Shown one piece after another: positions 38,056 through 47,516 of a stretch of 64,000 nt of DNA. Source of the stretch: Viridibacterium silvisoli (lineage in GTDB: Bacteria > Pseudomonadota > Gammaproteobacteria > Burkholderiales > Rhodocyclaceae); assembly GCF_036017035.1 (NCBI RefSeq), contig NZ_JAYXHS010000002.1, positions 744,001-808,000 on the forward strand, written 5' to 3'. Numbering within the stretch: position 1 is the first letter of the stretch; every line of letters starts with the position of its first letter. The notes under the pieces are model-generated. The model worked only from the letters and a program-made list of their open reading frames with translations, did not search any database and was not told where the DNA came from. A program made the position numbers and the translations under genes.

Positions 38056-39366
38056 TTAGTTCAGTTCTTCCAGGCGAATGCGTTTGACCGCACCTACCAC
38101 CGTCGGCAGCGACTCGATGTTTGTGATCGCCTTGTTGGCCTGGCCCTCGATGGTGCGATGGGTGAGGATGATGATATCGGTCTGGGCCTCACCTTCGCCT
38201 GGCTCCTTCTGCAGCATCGCGTCGATCGAGATTGCGTTGTCGGCGAGGATGCGGGTGATGTCGGCGAGGACGCCTGGCTTGTCTTCGACCCGCATGCGCA
38301 GGTAGTAAGCGGTTTCGATTTGTTCGATCGGCAGCAGCGGCAGATCGGCGAGTTGATCTGCCTGGAAAGCCAGGTGCGGCACGCGGTTGCCGGGGTCGGC
38401 GGTGTGCAGGCGCGTGACGTCGACGAGGTCGGCGATCACGGCCGAAGCGGTCGGTTCTGCACCGGCGCCCTTGCCGTAATAAAGCGTGGCACCCACGGCG
38501 TCGCCCTGTACGAGCACGGCGTTCATCGCGCCTTCGACATTGGCGATCAGGCGCTTGGCAGGGATCAGGGTCGGGTGTACGCGCAGTTCGACACCGTGCT
38601 CACGGCGCTTGGCGATGCCCAGCAGCTTGATGCGGTAGCCGAGTTGCTCTGCGTACTTGATGTCGGTGGCTTCGAGCTTCGTAATGCCTTCGACATAAGC
38701 CTTGTCGAATTGCACAGGAATACCGAAGGCAATCGCCGACATGATGGTTGCCTTGTGCGCGGCGTCGACGCCTTCGATGTCGAAGGTCGGGTCGGCTTCC
38801 GCATAGCCGAGGGCTTGCGCTTCCTTGAGGACGTCGGCAAAGGGCAGACCTTTGTCGCGCATCTCGGACAGGATGAAGTTGGTGGTGCCGTTGATGATGC
38901 CGGCGATCCACTGGATGCGGTTGGCGGAGAGGCCCTCGCGCAAAGCCTTGATGATGGGGATGCCACCTGCCACGGCGGCTTCGAAGGCAACCATCACGCC
39001 TTTCTTCTGCGCGGCCGCGAAGATCTCCGTGCCATGGACGGCGAGCAAGGCCTTGTTGGCTGTGACCACATGCTTGCCGTTCTCGATGGCCGTCAGTACC
39101 AGATCCTTGGCGATGGTGTAGCCACCGATCAGCTCGACAACGATATCGATCTCGGGATCCTTCACCAGCTCGAACGCATCAGTGGTGATGCGCGCCGTAC
39201 CTCCGGTGACCTTCTGCGCCAACTCGACATTGCGATCAGCTACCGCCGTAATGAGGATCGGACGCCCTGCGCGGCGGGTGATTTCTTCTGCATTGCGTGC
39301 GAGGACTGTCCAGGTGCCGCCGCCAACCGTGCCGATGCCGAGGAGGCCTACGTTGATAGGTTTCAT
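38056..39366 (-). CDS. hom: Homoserine dehydrogenase
   Basis: A 436-aa NAD(P)-dependent enzyme reducing aspartate semialdehyde to homoserine. The Rossmann motif GLLGIGTVGGGT starts the protein; the catalytic domain has GIINGTTNFILSEM, and a C-terminal ACT domain (YYLRMRVEDKPGVLADITRIL) suggests feedback inhibition by threonine. It is a monofunctional form without an aspartokinase domain. Its ATG overlaps the stop of the upstream GNAT gene (ATGA). Confidence 0.96.
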   Translation of the reverse strand: MKPINVGLLGIGTVGGGTWTVLARNAEEITRRAGRPILITAVADRNVELAQKVTGGTARITTDAFELVKDPEIDIVVELIGGYTIAKDLVLTAIENGKHVVTANKALLAVHGTEIFAAAQKKGVMVAFEAAVAGGIPIIKALREGLSANRIQWIAGIINGTTNFILSEMRDKGLPFADVLKEAQALGYAEADPTFDIEGVDAAHKATIMSAIAFGIPVQFDKAYVEGITKLEATDIKYAEQLGYRIKLLGIAKRREHGVELRVHPTLIPAKRLIANVEGAMNAVLVQGDAVGATLYYGKGAGAEPTASAVIADLVDVTRLHTADPGNRVPHLAFQADQLADLPLLPIEQIETAYYLRMRVEDKPGVLADITRILADNAISIDAMLQKEPGEGEAQTDIIILTHRTIEGQANKAITNIESLPTVVGAVKRIRLEELN

Positions 39367-39824
39367 ACGAGTGGTTTCTTGAAGCTGTGAGAAATGATGG
39401 AGAAGCCTTCGCGAAAGCAAAAGCGCTGGGTTTCGTGACGCTGAACGCCGACGTCAAGCACGAGGTTGGTGGCGCCGAAAGCGCGTGCCTTGTCCTCCAG
39501 TGCGGCGAGCAGGGAGCTGCCGATGCCACGCAGGCGATGCGCTTCATCGGTGACGATGTCGTCGATGTAGAACTTGATGCCGTCGTGCGTGTCCTCGTAG
39601 GAGCGCCAGATGGCGACGCCGAGTACCTGTTCGCCGTCGTGCGCGACAGTCATGCGTGCACCGGCGCGCAGCGCGCGTACCAGCTTGTCGCTGTATTCCT
39701 GTCCCTGCGGCAGGCGGCTGCGCAACTGGCGGTGCACGCCTTCAGCGCGCGCCAGCCAGGCCGCGTGCAGCACTTCGCCCTTGTCGTTGCAGATGTCCAG
39801 GAGTTGCCATTCGCTTTTGCTCAT
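39363..39824 (-). CDS. GNAT family N-acetyltransferase
   Basis: A 153-aa acetyltransferase. The acetyl-CoA loop is RLRGIGSSLLAALEDKA; IDDIVTDEAHR precedes it and GFSIISHSFKKPL closes the fold. Substrate is unknown. The start MSKSEWQLL is 4 bp from the end of the alaA-like gene upstream, and the stop overlaps hom, so this gene is embedded in an alaA-GNAT-hom-thrC operon. The frame remains open upstream to 40043, antisense-like sequence that is not credible. Confidence 0.88.
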   Translation of the reverse strand: MSKSEWQLLDICNDKGEVLHAAWLARAEGVHRQLRSRLPQGQEYSDKLVRALRAGARMTVAHDGEQVLGVAIWRSYEDTHDGIKFYIDDIVTDEAHRLRGIGSSLLAALEDKARAFGATNLVLDVGVQRHETQRFCFREGFSIISHSFKKPLV

Positions 39825-39828
39825 GGGG

Positions 39829-41112
39829 TCAGGTGCCGTGTCGTTTTCTGTAATTTTCGAGGAAGCGGGCGATGCGTGTGATGGCCTCGCGCAGGTCGTC
39901 TTCGTGCGGCAGGAAGACAACGCGGAAATGGTCCGGTGCTTTCCAGTTGAAGCCCGTGCCTTGCACCAGCAGTACACGCTCTGCCTCAAGCAGTTCCAGA
40001 ATGAACTGTTGATCGTCCTCGATCGGGTACATCTTCGGATCAAGACGCGGGAACAGGTACAGCGCAGCTTTCGGCTTGACGCAGGTAACGCCGGGAATGG
40101 CAGTCAGCAGTTCGTGCGCGAGGTCGCGCTGGCGGCGCAGGCGGCCGCCGGGAGCGACGAGATCCTTGATGCTCTGATAGCCACCGAGTGCGGTCTGGAT
40201 GGCGAGCTGACCGGGGGTGTTGGCGCACAGTCGCATCGAGGCCAGCATGTTGAGGCCCTCGATGTAGTCCTTGGCATGGCGCTTCTCGCCCGAAACCACC
40301 ATCCAGCCCGCACGATACCCGCAGGAGCGATAGTTCTTGGACAGGCCGTTGAAGGTCAGGAACAGCACGTCGTTGGCGAGCGCAGCGATGCTGGTGTGTA
40401 CTTCGTCTTCGTACAGCGTCTTGTCGTAGATTTCGTCCGAGAAAACGATCAGCTGGTGTTCGCGAGCGACCTGCACGATCTGTTCGAGCACTTCGCGTGG
40501 GTAGAGCGCGCCAGTCGGGTTGTTCGGATTGATGATCACCAGCGCACGCGTGTTCGGCGTGATCTTGCGGCGCATATCGGCAATGTCGGGCATCCAGCCG
40601 GAAGCTTCGTCGCAGATGTAGTGCACGGGCGTCCCGCCTGACAACGCTACCGCACCGGTGTACAGCGGATAGTCTGGTGCGGGCAACAGCACTTCGTCAC
40701 CGGCATTGAGCAGGGCATTCATGGCCATCACGATCAGCTCGGATGCGCCATTGCCGAGATACACGTCGTCAATGGTCACGCCAGCGACGTGTTTTTCCTG
40801 GCAATAGTGGACGATGGCCTTGCGTGGTGCGAACAGGCCTTTCGAGTCGGTGTAGCCGGCTGCATCGGGCAGGTTACGGATCATGTCCTGCACGATTTCG
40901 GCAGGCGGCTCCAAGCCGAACGCGGCAACATTGCCGATGTTCAGCTTCATGATGCGCTGACCCTCTTCTTCCATCTGGCGCGCGCGCTCGAGCACGGGGC
41001 CACGGATGTCGTAGCAGACGCTCGCCAGCTTGGCTGACTTGCTGACAGTCTTCACTTTGCGTCCTTCGGTGGTGGGTGATTCTGTGGCACGCAGCGTCGT
41101 CACGGGATTCAT
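39829..41112 (-). CDS. alaA: Alanine-synthesising aminotransferase AlaA-like
   Basis: A 427-aa fold-type I PLP aminotransferase close to AlaA (pyruvate to alanine with glutamate). Key segments are IMKLNIGNVAAFG, YLGNGASELI, INPNNPTGALYP, FSDEIYDK and the PLP lysine in FNGLSKNYRSCGYRAGW. ATG 41112 has gaggac upstream and leaves about 25 extra residues before the family core. It heads the operon continuing into GNAT, hom and thrC, which is consistent with a role in amino-acid supply. Confidence 0.9.
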   Translation of the reverse strand: MNPVTTLRATESPTTEGRKVKTVSKSAKLASVCYDIRGPVLERARQMEEEGQRIMKLNIGNVAAFGLEPPAEIVQDMIRNLPDAAGYTDSKGLFAPRKAIVHYCQEKHVAGVTIDDVYLGNGASELIVMAMNALLNAGDEVLLPAPDYPLYTGAVALSGGTPVHYICDEASGWMPDIADMRRKITPNTRALVIINPNNPTGALYPREVLEQIVQVAREHQLIVFSDEIYDKTLYEDEVHTSIAALANDVLFLTFNGLSKNYRSCGYRAGWMVVSGEKRHAKDYIEGLNMLASMRLCANTPGQLAIQTALGGYQSIKDLVAPGGRLRRQRDLAHELLTAIPGVTCVKPKAALYLFPRLDPKMYPIEDDQQFILELLEAERVLLVQGTGFNWKAPDHFRVVFLPHEDDLREAITRIARFLENYRKRHGT

Positions 41113-41154
41113 GGTGAGAGTCCTCTGGCGAGGCGCCGAGTTGCGAAAACCCTT

Positions 41155-41559
41155 ATGATAACAAGCCCCACCTTGAAGCACACGCTCATGAAGCTCTACC
41201 GCGACGATGTTGAAGGCCTGTTGCTCGTCACCAGCTATGACGCCGACCATGTCGCCATCAATCGCGAACGCCACGAAGCGAGCCTGCTGGTCATGCCGGG
41301 GCACGATGTTGCGCCTTGGGCGGCGGGTGGATTCGACGCCTTGAGCGAGGCTGATTTTGCGCAGATCCGCGATCTGTCGCCTGCGCTGGTCATCGTTGGC
41401 ACGGGTGGGCGTCAGCGCTTTCCGAAGCCCGTCCTGCTTCGGCCCTTGATCGATGCCGGTATCGGCTTTGAAATCATGGATACCGGCTCGGCCTGTCGCA
41501 CCTATAACATCCTCGCAGCTGAGGGCAGGCAGGTAGCTGCGGCACTGATGCTCGATTGA
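41155..41559 (+). CDS. Mth938-like domain protein
   Basis: A 134-aa protein of the Mth938/NDUFAF3-like family (DUF498). Typical segments are SLLVMPGHDVAPWAAGGFDAL, LVIVGTGGRQRFP and GIGFEIMDTGSACRTYNILAAEGR. Eukaryotic relatives assist complex I assembly; the bacterial role is unknown. It is divergent from alaA. ATG 41155 or ATG 41188 (MKLYRDD) could be the start. Confidence 0.88.
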   Translation: MITSPTLKHTLMKLYRDDVEGLLLVTSYDADHVAINRERHEASLLVMPGHDVAPWAAGGFDALSEADFAQIRDLSPALVIVGTGGRQRFPKPVLLRPLIDAGIGFEIMDTGSACRTYNILAAEGRQVAAALMLD

Positions 41560-41697
41560 GGTGGGGTGGCAACTACTGGCGGGAAAAGCCCGGAGAGTCA
41601 GGGCCGAAGGGACTACCAGTATGCCATTACAGGGTACGGTTGCGGCGGTTACGGAATGTGTTTAGGCTGACCTCAAATCATACGAAGGAGGCAGTGC

Positions 41698-42153
41698 ATG
41701 TTGGGCAAGCCCGTACCCGAGTTCAGTGTGTCCGCCACCAGCGGCCAGACTGTTTCTCTGTCAGGCCTCAAGGGCAAAACCATCGTCCTGTACTTTTACC
41801 CCAAGGACAACACACCCGGTTGCACGACCGAGGGTGAAGATTTCACGGCGCTCAACGCCGATTTCGACAAGGCCGGTGCCGTGATCTACGGCGTGTCACG
41901 CGACAGCCTCAAGTCGCACGAGAATTTCAAAGCCAAGCTGTGCATGCCTTTCGAGTTGCTCTCCGATGCGGATGAGACCCTGTGCAAGCTGTTCGGCGTC
42001 ATCAAACTGAAGAACATGTATGGCAAGCAGGTGCTGGGCATCGAGCGCAGCACATTCGTCATCGACAAGACCGGCAAGCTGGCACGCGAGTGGCGCGGCG
42101 TGAAAGTCGACGGTCATGCCCGGGAGGTGCTCGACTTCGTGAAAACCCTTTAA
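41698..42153 (+). CDS. bcp: Thiol peroxidase Bcp (peroxiredoxin)
   Basis: A 151-aa peroxiredoxin of the Bcp/PrxQ type, which reduces peroxides using thioredoxin. The peroxidatic Cys42 is in DNTPGCTTEG. The residue five positions on, where many PrxQ proteins have a second Cys, is not Cys; Cys82 (AKLCMPF) is a candidate resolving residue. Strong ribosome-binding site (aaggaggc). Confidence 0.94.
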   Translation: MLGKPVPEFSVSATSGQTVSLSGLKGKTIVLYFYPKDNTPGCTTEGEDFTALNADFDKAGAVIYGVSRDSLKSHENFKAKLCMPFELLSDADETLCKLFGVIKLKNMYGKQVLGIERSTFVIDKTGKLAREWRGVKVDGHAREVLDFVKTL

Positions 42154-42240
42154 GCGCTGTGTCCTGCCGCGCAGGTTAAAGAACTGCCTGCTTTTCCAAA
42201 TGGTCTGACACCAGGACCTTTTTGAGACACATACGAGACT

Positions 42241-43665
42241 ATGGCCACCAAGCGCACACCCCGATCTGAAACGAACAGCAAGCTGTTCGTACTCGACACC
42301 AACGTGCTCATGCACGATCCGGTCAGTCTGTATCGCTTCGAGGAGCACGACATCTACGTGCCGATCATGACCCTCGAAGAACTCGACAACAACAAGAAGG
42401 GCATGACTGAAGTGGCGCGCAACGCCCGTCAGGCCAGCCGCACGATGGACGACATCGTGAGTTCGCACCCAGGTGATATCGCGGACGGTATTTCGCTGTT
42501 GAAGCCCTCCAGTGAACTCGCCTCCGGCCGCCTGTTCCTGCAGACGGAAATGATCGATCAGGCCTTGCCTGCCGGTGTGCCGACAGCCAAGGCGGACAAC
42601 CAGATCCTGTCTGTCGTCATGTTCCTGAGCGAACGCTTTTCGCCGCGTGAAGTGATCCTGGTGTCGAAAGACATCAATATGCGCATCAAGGCGCGCGCGC
42701 TTGGCTTGCAGGCGCAGGACTACTTCAACGACAAGGTTCTTGAAGACGCGGATCTGCTCTACAGCGGCATGCGCGAATTGCCGCCGGATTTCTGGGAGAC
42801 CCACGGCAAGGAAATGGAGTCCTGGAAGGAAAACGGCCGTACCTACTTCAAGGTCAAGGGCCCGCTTTCCGCCGACATGTATGTGAACGAGCTGGTGTAT
42901 CAGGATGGTGACAAGCCCCTGCACGCCATCGTCAAGCAGCGCAACGGCCCGAACACCGTCATTGAGACGTTGATTGACTACGGCCATCAAAAGAACAATG
43001 TGTGGGGCATCTGTGCGCGCAATCGCGAGCAGAACTTCGCCATGAACCTGCTGATGAATCCAGAGATCGATTTCGTGTCGCTGCTCGGTCAGGCCGGTAC
43101 CGGCAAGACCTTGCTGACGCTCGCGGCTGGCTTGACGCAGGTGCTCGAGACCAAGCGCTACTCGGAAATCATCATGACCCGCGTAACGGTGCCGATGGGC
43201 GAAGACATCGGCTTCCTGCCGGGCACGGAAGAGGAAAAGATGGCGCCATGGATGGGCGCGCTCGAGGACAACCTCGACGTGCTCAATGGTGGCGCGGAGG
43301 AGGGCGGTGGCTACGGTGGCGAATGGGGCCGTGCGGCGACGCGCGACCTGATCCGCACGCGTATCAAGGTCAAATCCCTGAACTTCATGCGCGGCCGGAC
43401 TTTCATCAACAAGTTCCTGATCATCGACGAAGCGCAGAACCTGACGCCGAAGCAGATGCGCACGCTGATCACGCGTGCGGGCCCGGGTACCAAGGTGATC
43501 TGTCTGGGTAATATTGCCCAGATCGATACGCCTTACCTTACCGAGGGCAGCTCAGGTCTGACTTATGTGGTCGATCGTTTCAAAGGCTGGCCACACGGCG
43601 GTCATGTGACCCTGCAGCGCGGCGAACGCTCGCGCCTGGCAGACCACGCGGCCGATGTCCTGTAG
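42241..43665 (+). CDS. PhoH family PIN-ATPase
   Basis: A 474-aa protein with an N-terminal PIN ribonuclease domain (KLFVLDTNVLMHDP holds the first acidic residue; LVSKDINMRIKA a later one) fused to a C-terminal PhoH ATPase domain (Walker A GQAGTGKT, Walker B FLIIDEAQNL). The combination is the PhoH2/YlaK type, which unwinds and cleaves RNA in characterised members. It is divergent from nothing obvious; it follows bcp by 87 bp on the same strand. A toxin role is not supported since no small antitoxin gene precedes it. Confidence 0.93.
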   Translation: MATKRTPRSETNSKLFVLDTNVLMHDPVSLYRFEEHDIYVPIMTLEELDNNKKGMTEVARNARQASRTMDDIVSSHPGDIADGISLLKPSSELASGRLFLQTEMIDQALPAGVPTAKADNQILSVVMFLSERFSPREVILVSKDINMRIKARALGLQAQDYFNDKVLEDADLLYSGMRELPPDFWETHGKEMESWKENGRTYFKVKGPLSADMYVNELVYQDGDKPLHAIVKQRNGPNTVIETLIDYGHQKNNVWGICARNREQNFAMNLLMNPEIDFVSLLGQAGTGKTLLTLAAGLTQVLETKRYSEIIMTRVTVPMGEDIGFLPGTEEEKMAPWMGALEDNLDVLNGGAEEGGGYGGEWGRAATRDLIRTRIKVKSLNFMRGRTFINKFLIIDEAQNLTPKQMRTLITRAGPGTKVICLGNIAQIDTPYLTEGSSGLTYVVDRFKGWPHGGHVTLQRGERSRLADHAADVL

Positions 43666-43812
43666 TGGTCGGCCTTGAATCATTGCTGATAAAACCTTTA
43701 ATCGACCTGACGAACGGTGTGCTGTGCGATGTTGCATAGCCGCACCGGCGTCAGATTTGCCGCGCGTCGCTCAGGGTTTACCGTGAAGAACGACACGGCT
43801 ATAGTCCAGCCC

Positions 43813-44394
43813 ATGCTACGAAAGACCCTTCTTCTCGTGTGCCTGTGCAGTCTGTCGGTCGGTGCTTTTGCTGCCGACGAACCTGCAGTCCAGCCACAAC
43901 AGCCCTCGAAAATGCAGCGTTACGCGCTGGGTGCCCAGGAAGTGTTCTCGGCCACCAAGAGCGGTATCGAGTCGCTGTACGACAAAAGCTTCTCCTTCCT
44001 CGGTATCCGCTATGTGCATGGCGGTGATGGTCCGAGCGATGGCGGCTTTGACTGCAGTGGCCTGGTCAAGAAGGTGTTTGGCGATGCCTTGGGTCTGAAT
44101 CTGCCGCGCACCGCAGCCGAGATGTCCAAGCTGGGCAATCGCGTCAATAAGGAAGAGCTGAAGCCCGGTGATCTGGTGTTCTTCAACACCATGCGCCGTG
44201 CATTTTCACATGTGGGGATTTACCTCGGTGAGAACCGCTTCGTACACGCGCCGTCGACAGGTGGCGTAGTGCGAGTCGAGAGCATGGACAGTTCTTACTG
44301 GGTCAAGCGCTTCAATGGCGGTCGCCGCCTTGCACCCGAAGCGCAGGCCGCTGCGCTGCCTCCAGCCGAAATCACGGCCGACATCAAACCCTGA
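43813..44394 (+). CDS. C40 (NlpC/P60) peptidoglycan hydrolase
   Basis: A 193-aa exported endopeptidase. A Sec signal peptide (LRKTLLLVCLCSLSVGAFA-A) leads to a linker and an NlpC/P60 domain: catalytic Cys in GGFDCSGLVKKVF, His in FSHVGIYLG and the third residue His in NRFVHAPSTGG. It likely cleaves D-Glu-mDAP bonds in stem peptides. ATG 43813 puts the signal sequence at the N-terminus. Confidence 0.93.
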   Translation: MLRKTLLLVCLCSLSVGAFAADEPAVQPQQPSKMQRYALGAQEVFSATKSGIESLYDKSFSFLGIRYVHGGDGPSDGGFDCSGLVKKVFGDALGLNLPRTAAEMSKLGNRVNKEELKPGDLVFFNTMRRAFSHVGIYLGENRFVHAPSTGGVVRVESMDSSYWVKRFNGGRRLAPEAQAAALPPAEITADIKP

Positions 44395-44423
44395 TCTTCC
44401 GGTAGTCCGACGTCCGGCCTGTC

Positions 44424-45812
44424 TCAGTGCAGTGCGCTGTACTGGCGTGGATAAACGCCTAGTGCGCGCACCCAGTCCGGCATTTTCGCAATGGCCGCCG
44501 CTGCTTCCCTGGCGCTGGCAAAGTCTCCGAAGATCACTCCGTAACGAACCCGCCCGTCTATCGTGGCTTGGTACAGCCTGAGTTGTGCCGGGTCGAGTGA
44601 CGCGCGTGCGTGTTGCAGGAAAGCTTCCAGTGACGGTGCGTCGTTGGCCGAGACGCGCTGGATCTGAACGAAGTAATTGCCTGAGGGGGATTGCGTGATG
44701 TGCAGGCGTGACTCTTCAAGCAGGCTGGCCGCAACTGGGCCAAGGCCTGCCGGGGCGCTTTGTGGCGCAAGCGGGACGGGGTTTGATACAAGGGCTGATG
44801 CACTCTTTGCCAGCGGCGATGCGATCGGCGCTATTGGAGCGGAGGCCGCCGTTTCGGGACGCGTGCTTGCCTGCGGAGCGGCGACCGGTGCTGGCGGCTT
44901 GTCTTGTCGTAACAAGTGCAGGCCAATCATCACCGTGCCTGCAATGCCGCATGCGACGCCGATGCCGATCAAGGCAGGTGCGCCGAAGCGTTTCACGGGA
45001 GGAAGGCTGTAGCGTGCGTCGGTGGCTGCTTGGCGCACATGGCGCGGTGAGACGTTGCGCGTGCCGGACGCGAAGGCCGCCATCAGCGTCTTGTCTGCCA
45101 GAATATTGATTCGCCGGGTGAGTCCCCGCGATGCAAGCGTAACCAGACGAATCGCCTGCCTGTTGAACAAGTCGGGGCCGCGATAGCCTGCGGCGTCCAG
45201 TCGGTGATGCACATAGGCCGCAACTTCCGCCTCGGACATTGGTGCAAGGGCAAAATGCTGCGTGATGCGATCGTGCAATGAGCGCATTTCACGTAATGCC
45301 AGCAGCTCATCCAGCTCGGTCTGCCCGAACAGCACGATCTGCAGCAACTTGCGATTGGCGCTTTCGAGGTTCGACAGCAGGCGCACCTGCTCGAGTGACT
45401 CCTGTGGCATGGCGTGCGCTTCGTCGATGATCGTGACGACGCGTCGTCCTTCTGCGTAGCGTGCGATCAACGCCTCTTCGATCTGTCGCAGGATGGTCAG
45501 CGAATTGGCATCGTGGATACCCAGCTCGAGCGCCACGGTTTGCAGCAGGGCCTCGGGTGACAGGCTAGGGTTTGCGATGTAGATGACCTGCGCATCGGCA
45601 GGCAGACGCTCCAGCAGCATGCGGCACAGCATGGTCTTGCCGACGCCGACCTCGCCACTGATCTTGATGATGCCTTCGTCATGCGCAATGGCATAGAGCA
45701 GTGCGTCGAGCAGCGCGCCGCGCTGTGCGCCAGTGAAAAACCAGGCGGTCTGCGGCGTGATGCGGAATGGCGGCTCGGAAAGACCGAAGTGGTCGAGGTA
45801 CATCGCGGTCAT
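44424..45812 (-). CDS. ExeA/GspA-like ATPase with SPOR-like tail
   Basis: A 462-aa protein. The N-terminal AAA ATPase of the ExeA type starts YLDHFGLSEPPF and has Walker A GEVGVGKT and Walker B VVTIIDEAHAM. A transmembrane helix lies at about 283-301 (LIGIGVACGIAGTVMIGLHLL), followed by an Ala/Pro linker and a C-terminal SPOR-like domain (SGNYFVQIQRVS... GVIFGDFAS). The layout suggests an inner-membrane ATPase with a peptidoglycan-binding periplasmic domain, perhaps for building a secretion, pilus or polysaccharide machine. Its start overlaps the stop of the upstream regulator gene. Confidence 0.85.
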   Translation of the reverse strand: MTAMYLDHFGLSEPPFRITPQTAWFFTGAQRGALLDALLYAIAHDEGIIKISGEVGVGKTMLCRMLLERLPADAQVIYIANPSLSPEALLQTVALELGIHDANSLTILRQIEEALIARYAEGRRVVTIIDEAHAMPQESLEQVRLLSNLESANRKLLQIVLFGQTELDELLALREMRSLHDRITQHFALAPMSEAEVAAYVHHRLDAAGYRGPDLFNRQAIRLVTLASRGLTRRINILADKTLMAAFASGTRNVSPRHVRQAATDARYSLPPVKRFGAPALIGIGVACGIAGTVMIGLHLLRQDKPPAPVAAPQASTRPETAASAPIAPIASPLAKSASALVSNPVPLAPQSAPAGLGPVAASLLEESRLHITQSPSGNYFVQIQRVSANDAPSLEAFLQHARASLDPAQLRLYQATIDGRVRYGVIFGDFASAREAAAAIAKMPDWVRALGVYPRQYSALH

Positions 45813-47293
45813 TGTGTGCCTTGCTGTTCGGTATTGCCGAAATCTTCGCCGTGCCGTGCGAGTGTTTCCATTCGGTTGTACAGCGTTGAGCGGTTGATGC
45901 CCAGCAGTCGTGCGGCCTGGCTCATGTTGCCGTGTGCCTGTTGCAGGGCTGTCGCGATGTAGTCGCGTTCCACTCGGCGCAGGACGGCTGGCAGATCGAC
46001 TCCGCCGGGTGCTATGCCGGCGACTGCATTGGGCGCTGAAATGACTGCGTTGGTGCCGGCGACTTCGCTCGTCGCGGGCGGCGCGATGATCGGGGCGACA
46101 TCGGCTTCCTGCTCGGCTTCAAGTTCTTCGCGGCCTACGGCCTGCCCTGCATGCCGCACCAGCAGGCGGATGATGATGTTGCGCAGTTCGCGCACGTTGC
46201 CGGGAAAGTCGTAGGCCTGCCAGCTCTGCAATGCGTCCATGGTCAGGCGGAAGGGTTGCAGCCCCATCTGTTCACTGAAGATGCGCATGTAGTGGTCGAG
46301 TAGCACCAGGCGGTCGCTGCCTGTCTGGCGCAATGCAGGCATGCGTACGCGTAGAACACTGAGACGGTGGAAAAGGTCAGCGCGGAACCTGCCGGCGCGA
46401 ACCTCTTGCAGCAGGTCACGATTGGTCGCTGCGACGATGCGCGCGCGGACGATGCGTTTCTGGGTTTCGCCGACGCGCTGGTACTCGCCGTTTTCCAGGA
46501 CACGCAACAGTTTCGGCTGCAGGTCCAGCGGCAGCTCACCGATTTCATCGAGGAACAAGGTGCCGTCGGCGGCTTCTTCGAAATAACCGGGTTGGGCTGC
46601 TTGCGCACCGGTGAAGGCGCCCCGCGTGTGGCCGAACAGGGTCGCTTCGATCAGTCCTGGCGAAATGGCGGCACAGTTGAGGGCAACAAAGCGTCGATGA
46701 GCGCCTGAGAGCTCGTGAAGTGCCTGGGCGGCAACCTCCTTGCCGGCGCCCGATTCGCCTTCGATCAATACAGGGAAGTGCGAGCTTGCGAATCGTTGTA
46801 ATTGCGCGCGCGCGGCGAGAATGATGGCGCTCTCGCCAACGATGCGCTCCAGCGCCTGGTTCGCTGAGGAGACATTCAGTTCCTGGCGGCGAAGTTGCAG
46901 CGCGCGCTGCAATGCTGCCCGCAGAGGTTCCGGTTGCGTCGGTTTGGCGACGAACTCAAGTGCGCCCAAAGTGCGCGCGTGTCGCGCATGGGCTTCCTCG
47001 TTCTGCCCCGACAGGACGATGATCTTGCACTGCGGGTCGTGCGCCAGAAGCTCACCAATCAGTGCGAGTCCTTCGTCAGGGCGATGTGGCAAGGGCGGCA
47101 AGCCAAGGTCGATGAGCGCCAGGTCGAGCCGCCCGCCGCGTTGCCGCACCAGTGCAATTGCCGTGCCCCGGCTGCTGGCTGACAGTAGATCGAATTCGCC
47201 CTCCAGCACGTAACGCAAGGTGTCGATAATGAGGGGGTCATCGTCGACGATCAGCAGCGAGGGCAGGGCGGCAGAGGTGGCCGGACTTGTCAT
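45809..47293 (-). CDS. Sigma-54 response regulator (NtrC type)
   Basis: A 494-aa regulator with three domains. The receiver (LLIVDDDPLI; phospho-acceptor Asp in LALIDLGLP) occupies residues 12-130. The AAA domain has Walker A GESGAGKE, the sigma-54 contact loop GAFTGA and LFLDEIGELPLDLQPKLLRVLE. A Fis-type HTH ends it (NMSQAARLLGINRSTLYNRM). A 60-residue Ala/Pro linker precedes the HTH. No histidine kinase is adjacent. Coupled to the ExeA-like gene (4-nt overlap). The layout recalls the PrsR-type regulators of polysaccharide loci, but no such locus is here. Confidence 0.92.
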   Translation of the reverse strand: MTSPATSAALPSLLIVDDDPLIIDTLRYVLEGEFDLLSASSRGTAIALVRQRGGRLDLALIDLGLPPLPHRPDEGLALIGELLAHDPQCKIIVLSGQNEEAHARHARTLGALEFVAKPTQPEPLRAALQRALQLRRQELNVSSANQALERIVGESAIILAARAQLQRFASSHFPVLIEGESGAGKEVAAQALHELSGAHRRFVALNCAAISPGLIEATLFGHTRGAFTGAQAAQPGYFEEAADGTLFLDEIGELPLDLQPKLLRVLENGEYQRVGETQKRIVRARIVAATNRDLLQEVRAGRFRADLFHRLSVLRVRMPALRQTGSDRLVLLDHYMRIFSEQMGLQPFRLTMDALQSWQAYDFPGNVRELRNIIIRLLVRHAGQAVGREELEAEQEADVAPIIAPPATSEVAGTNAVISAPNAVAGIAPGGVDLPAVLRRVERDYIATALQQAHGNMSQAARLLGINRSTLYNRMETLARHGEDFGNTEQQGTQ

Positions 47294-47516
47294 GAGATTG
47301 AACGGCGGATCTGGATGGATGCGTGAATGCGCGCGGGCTTGATTTGCAACAAGGGTGCCAGCACGTACTGATGGGCAGGCAAGCGGGCCGCTTCATGCGT
47401 TGCGGGGCAGTGTAGCGCATTCTCATGCACAGCTCGGCGCGCGGCCGGGTGCTGCAGGGCAGCGTGGTATCATGCGCCCCCAAAGGTAAACCATAAGCAC
47501 GATAAAACGTACGGGA

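Noticed and set aside
42241..43665. PIN-PhoH protein as a toxin-antitoxin system
   Set aside because: No small antitoxin gene precedes it, and the chromosomal neighbours are housekeeping genes.
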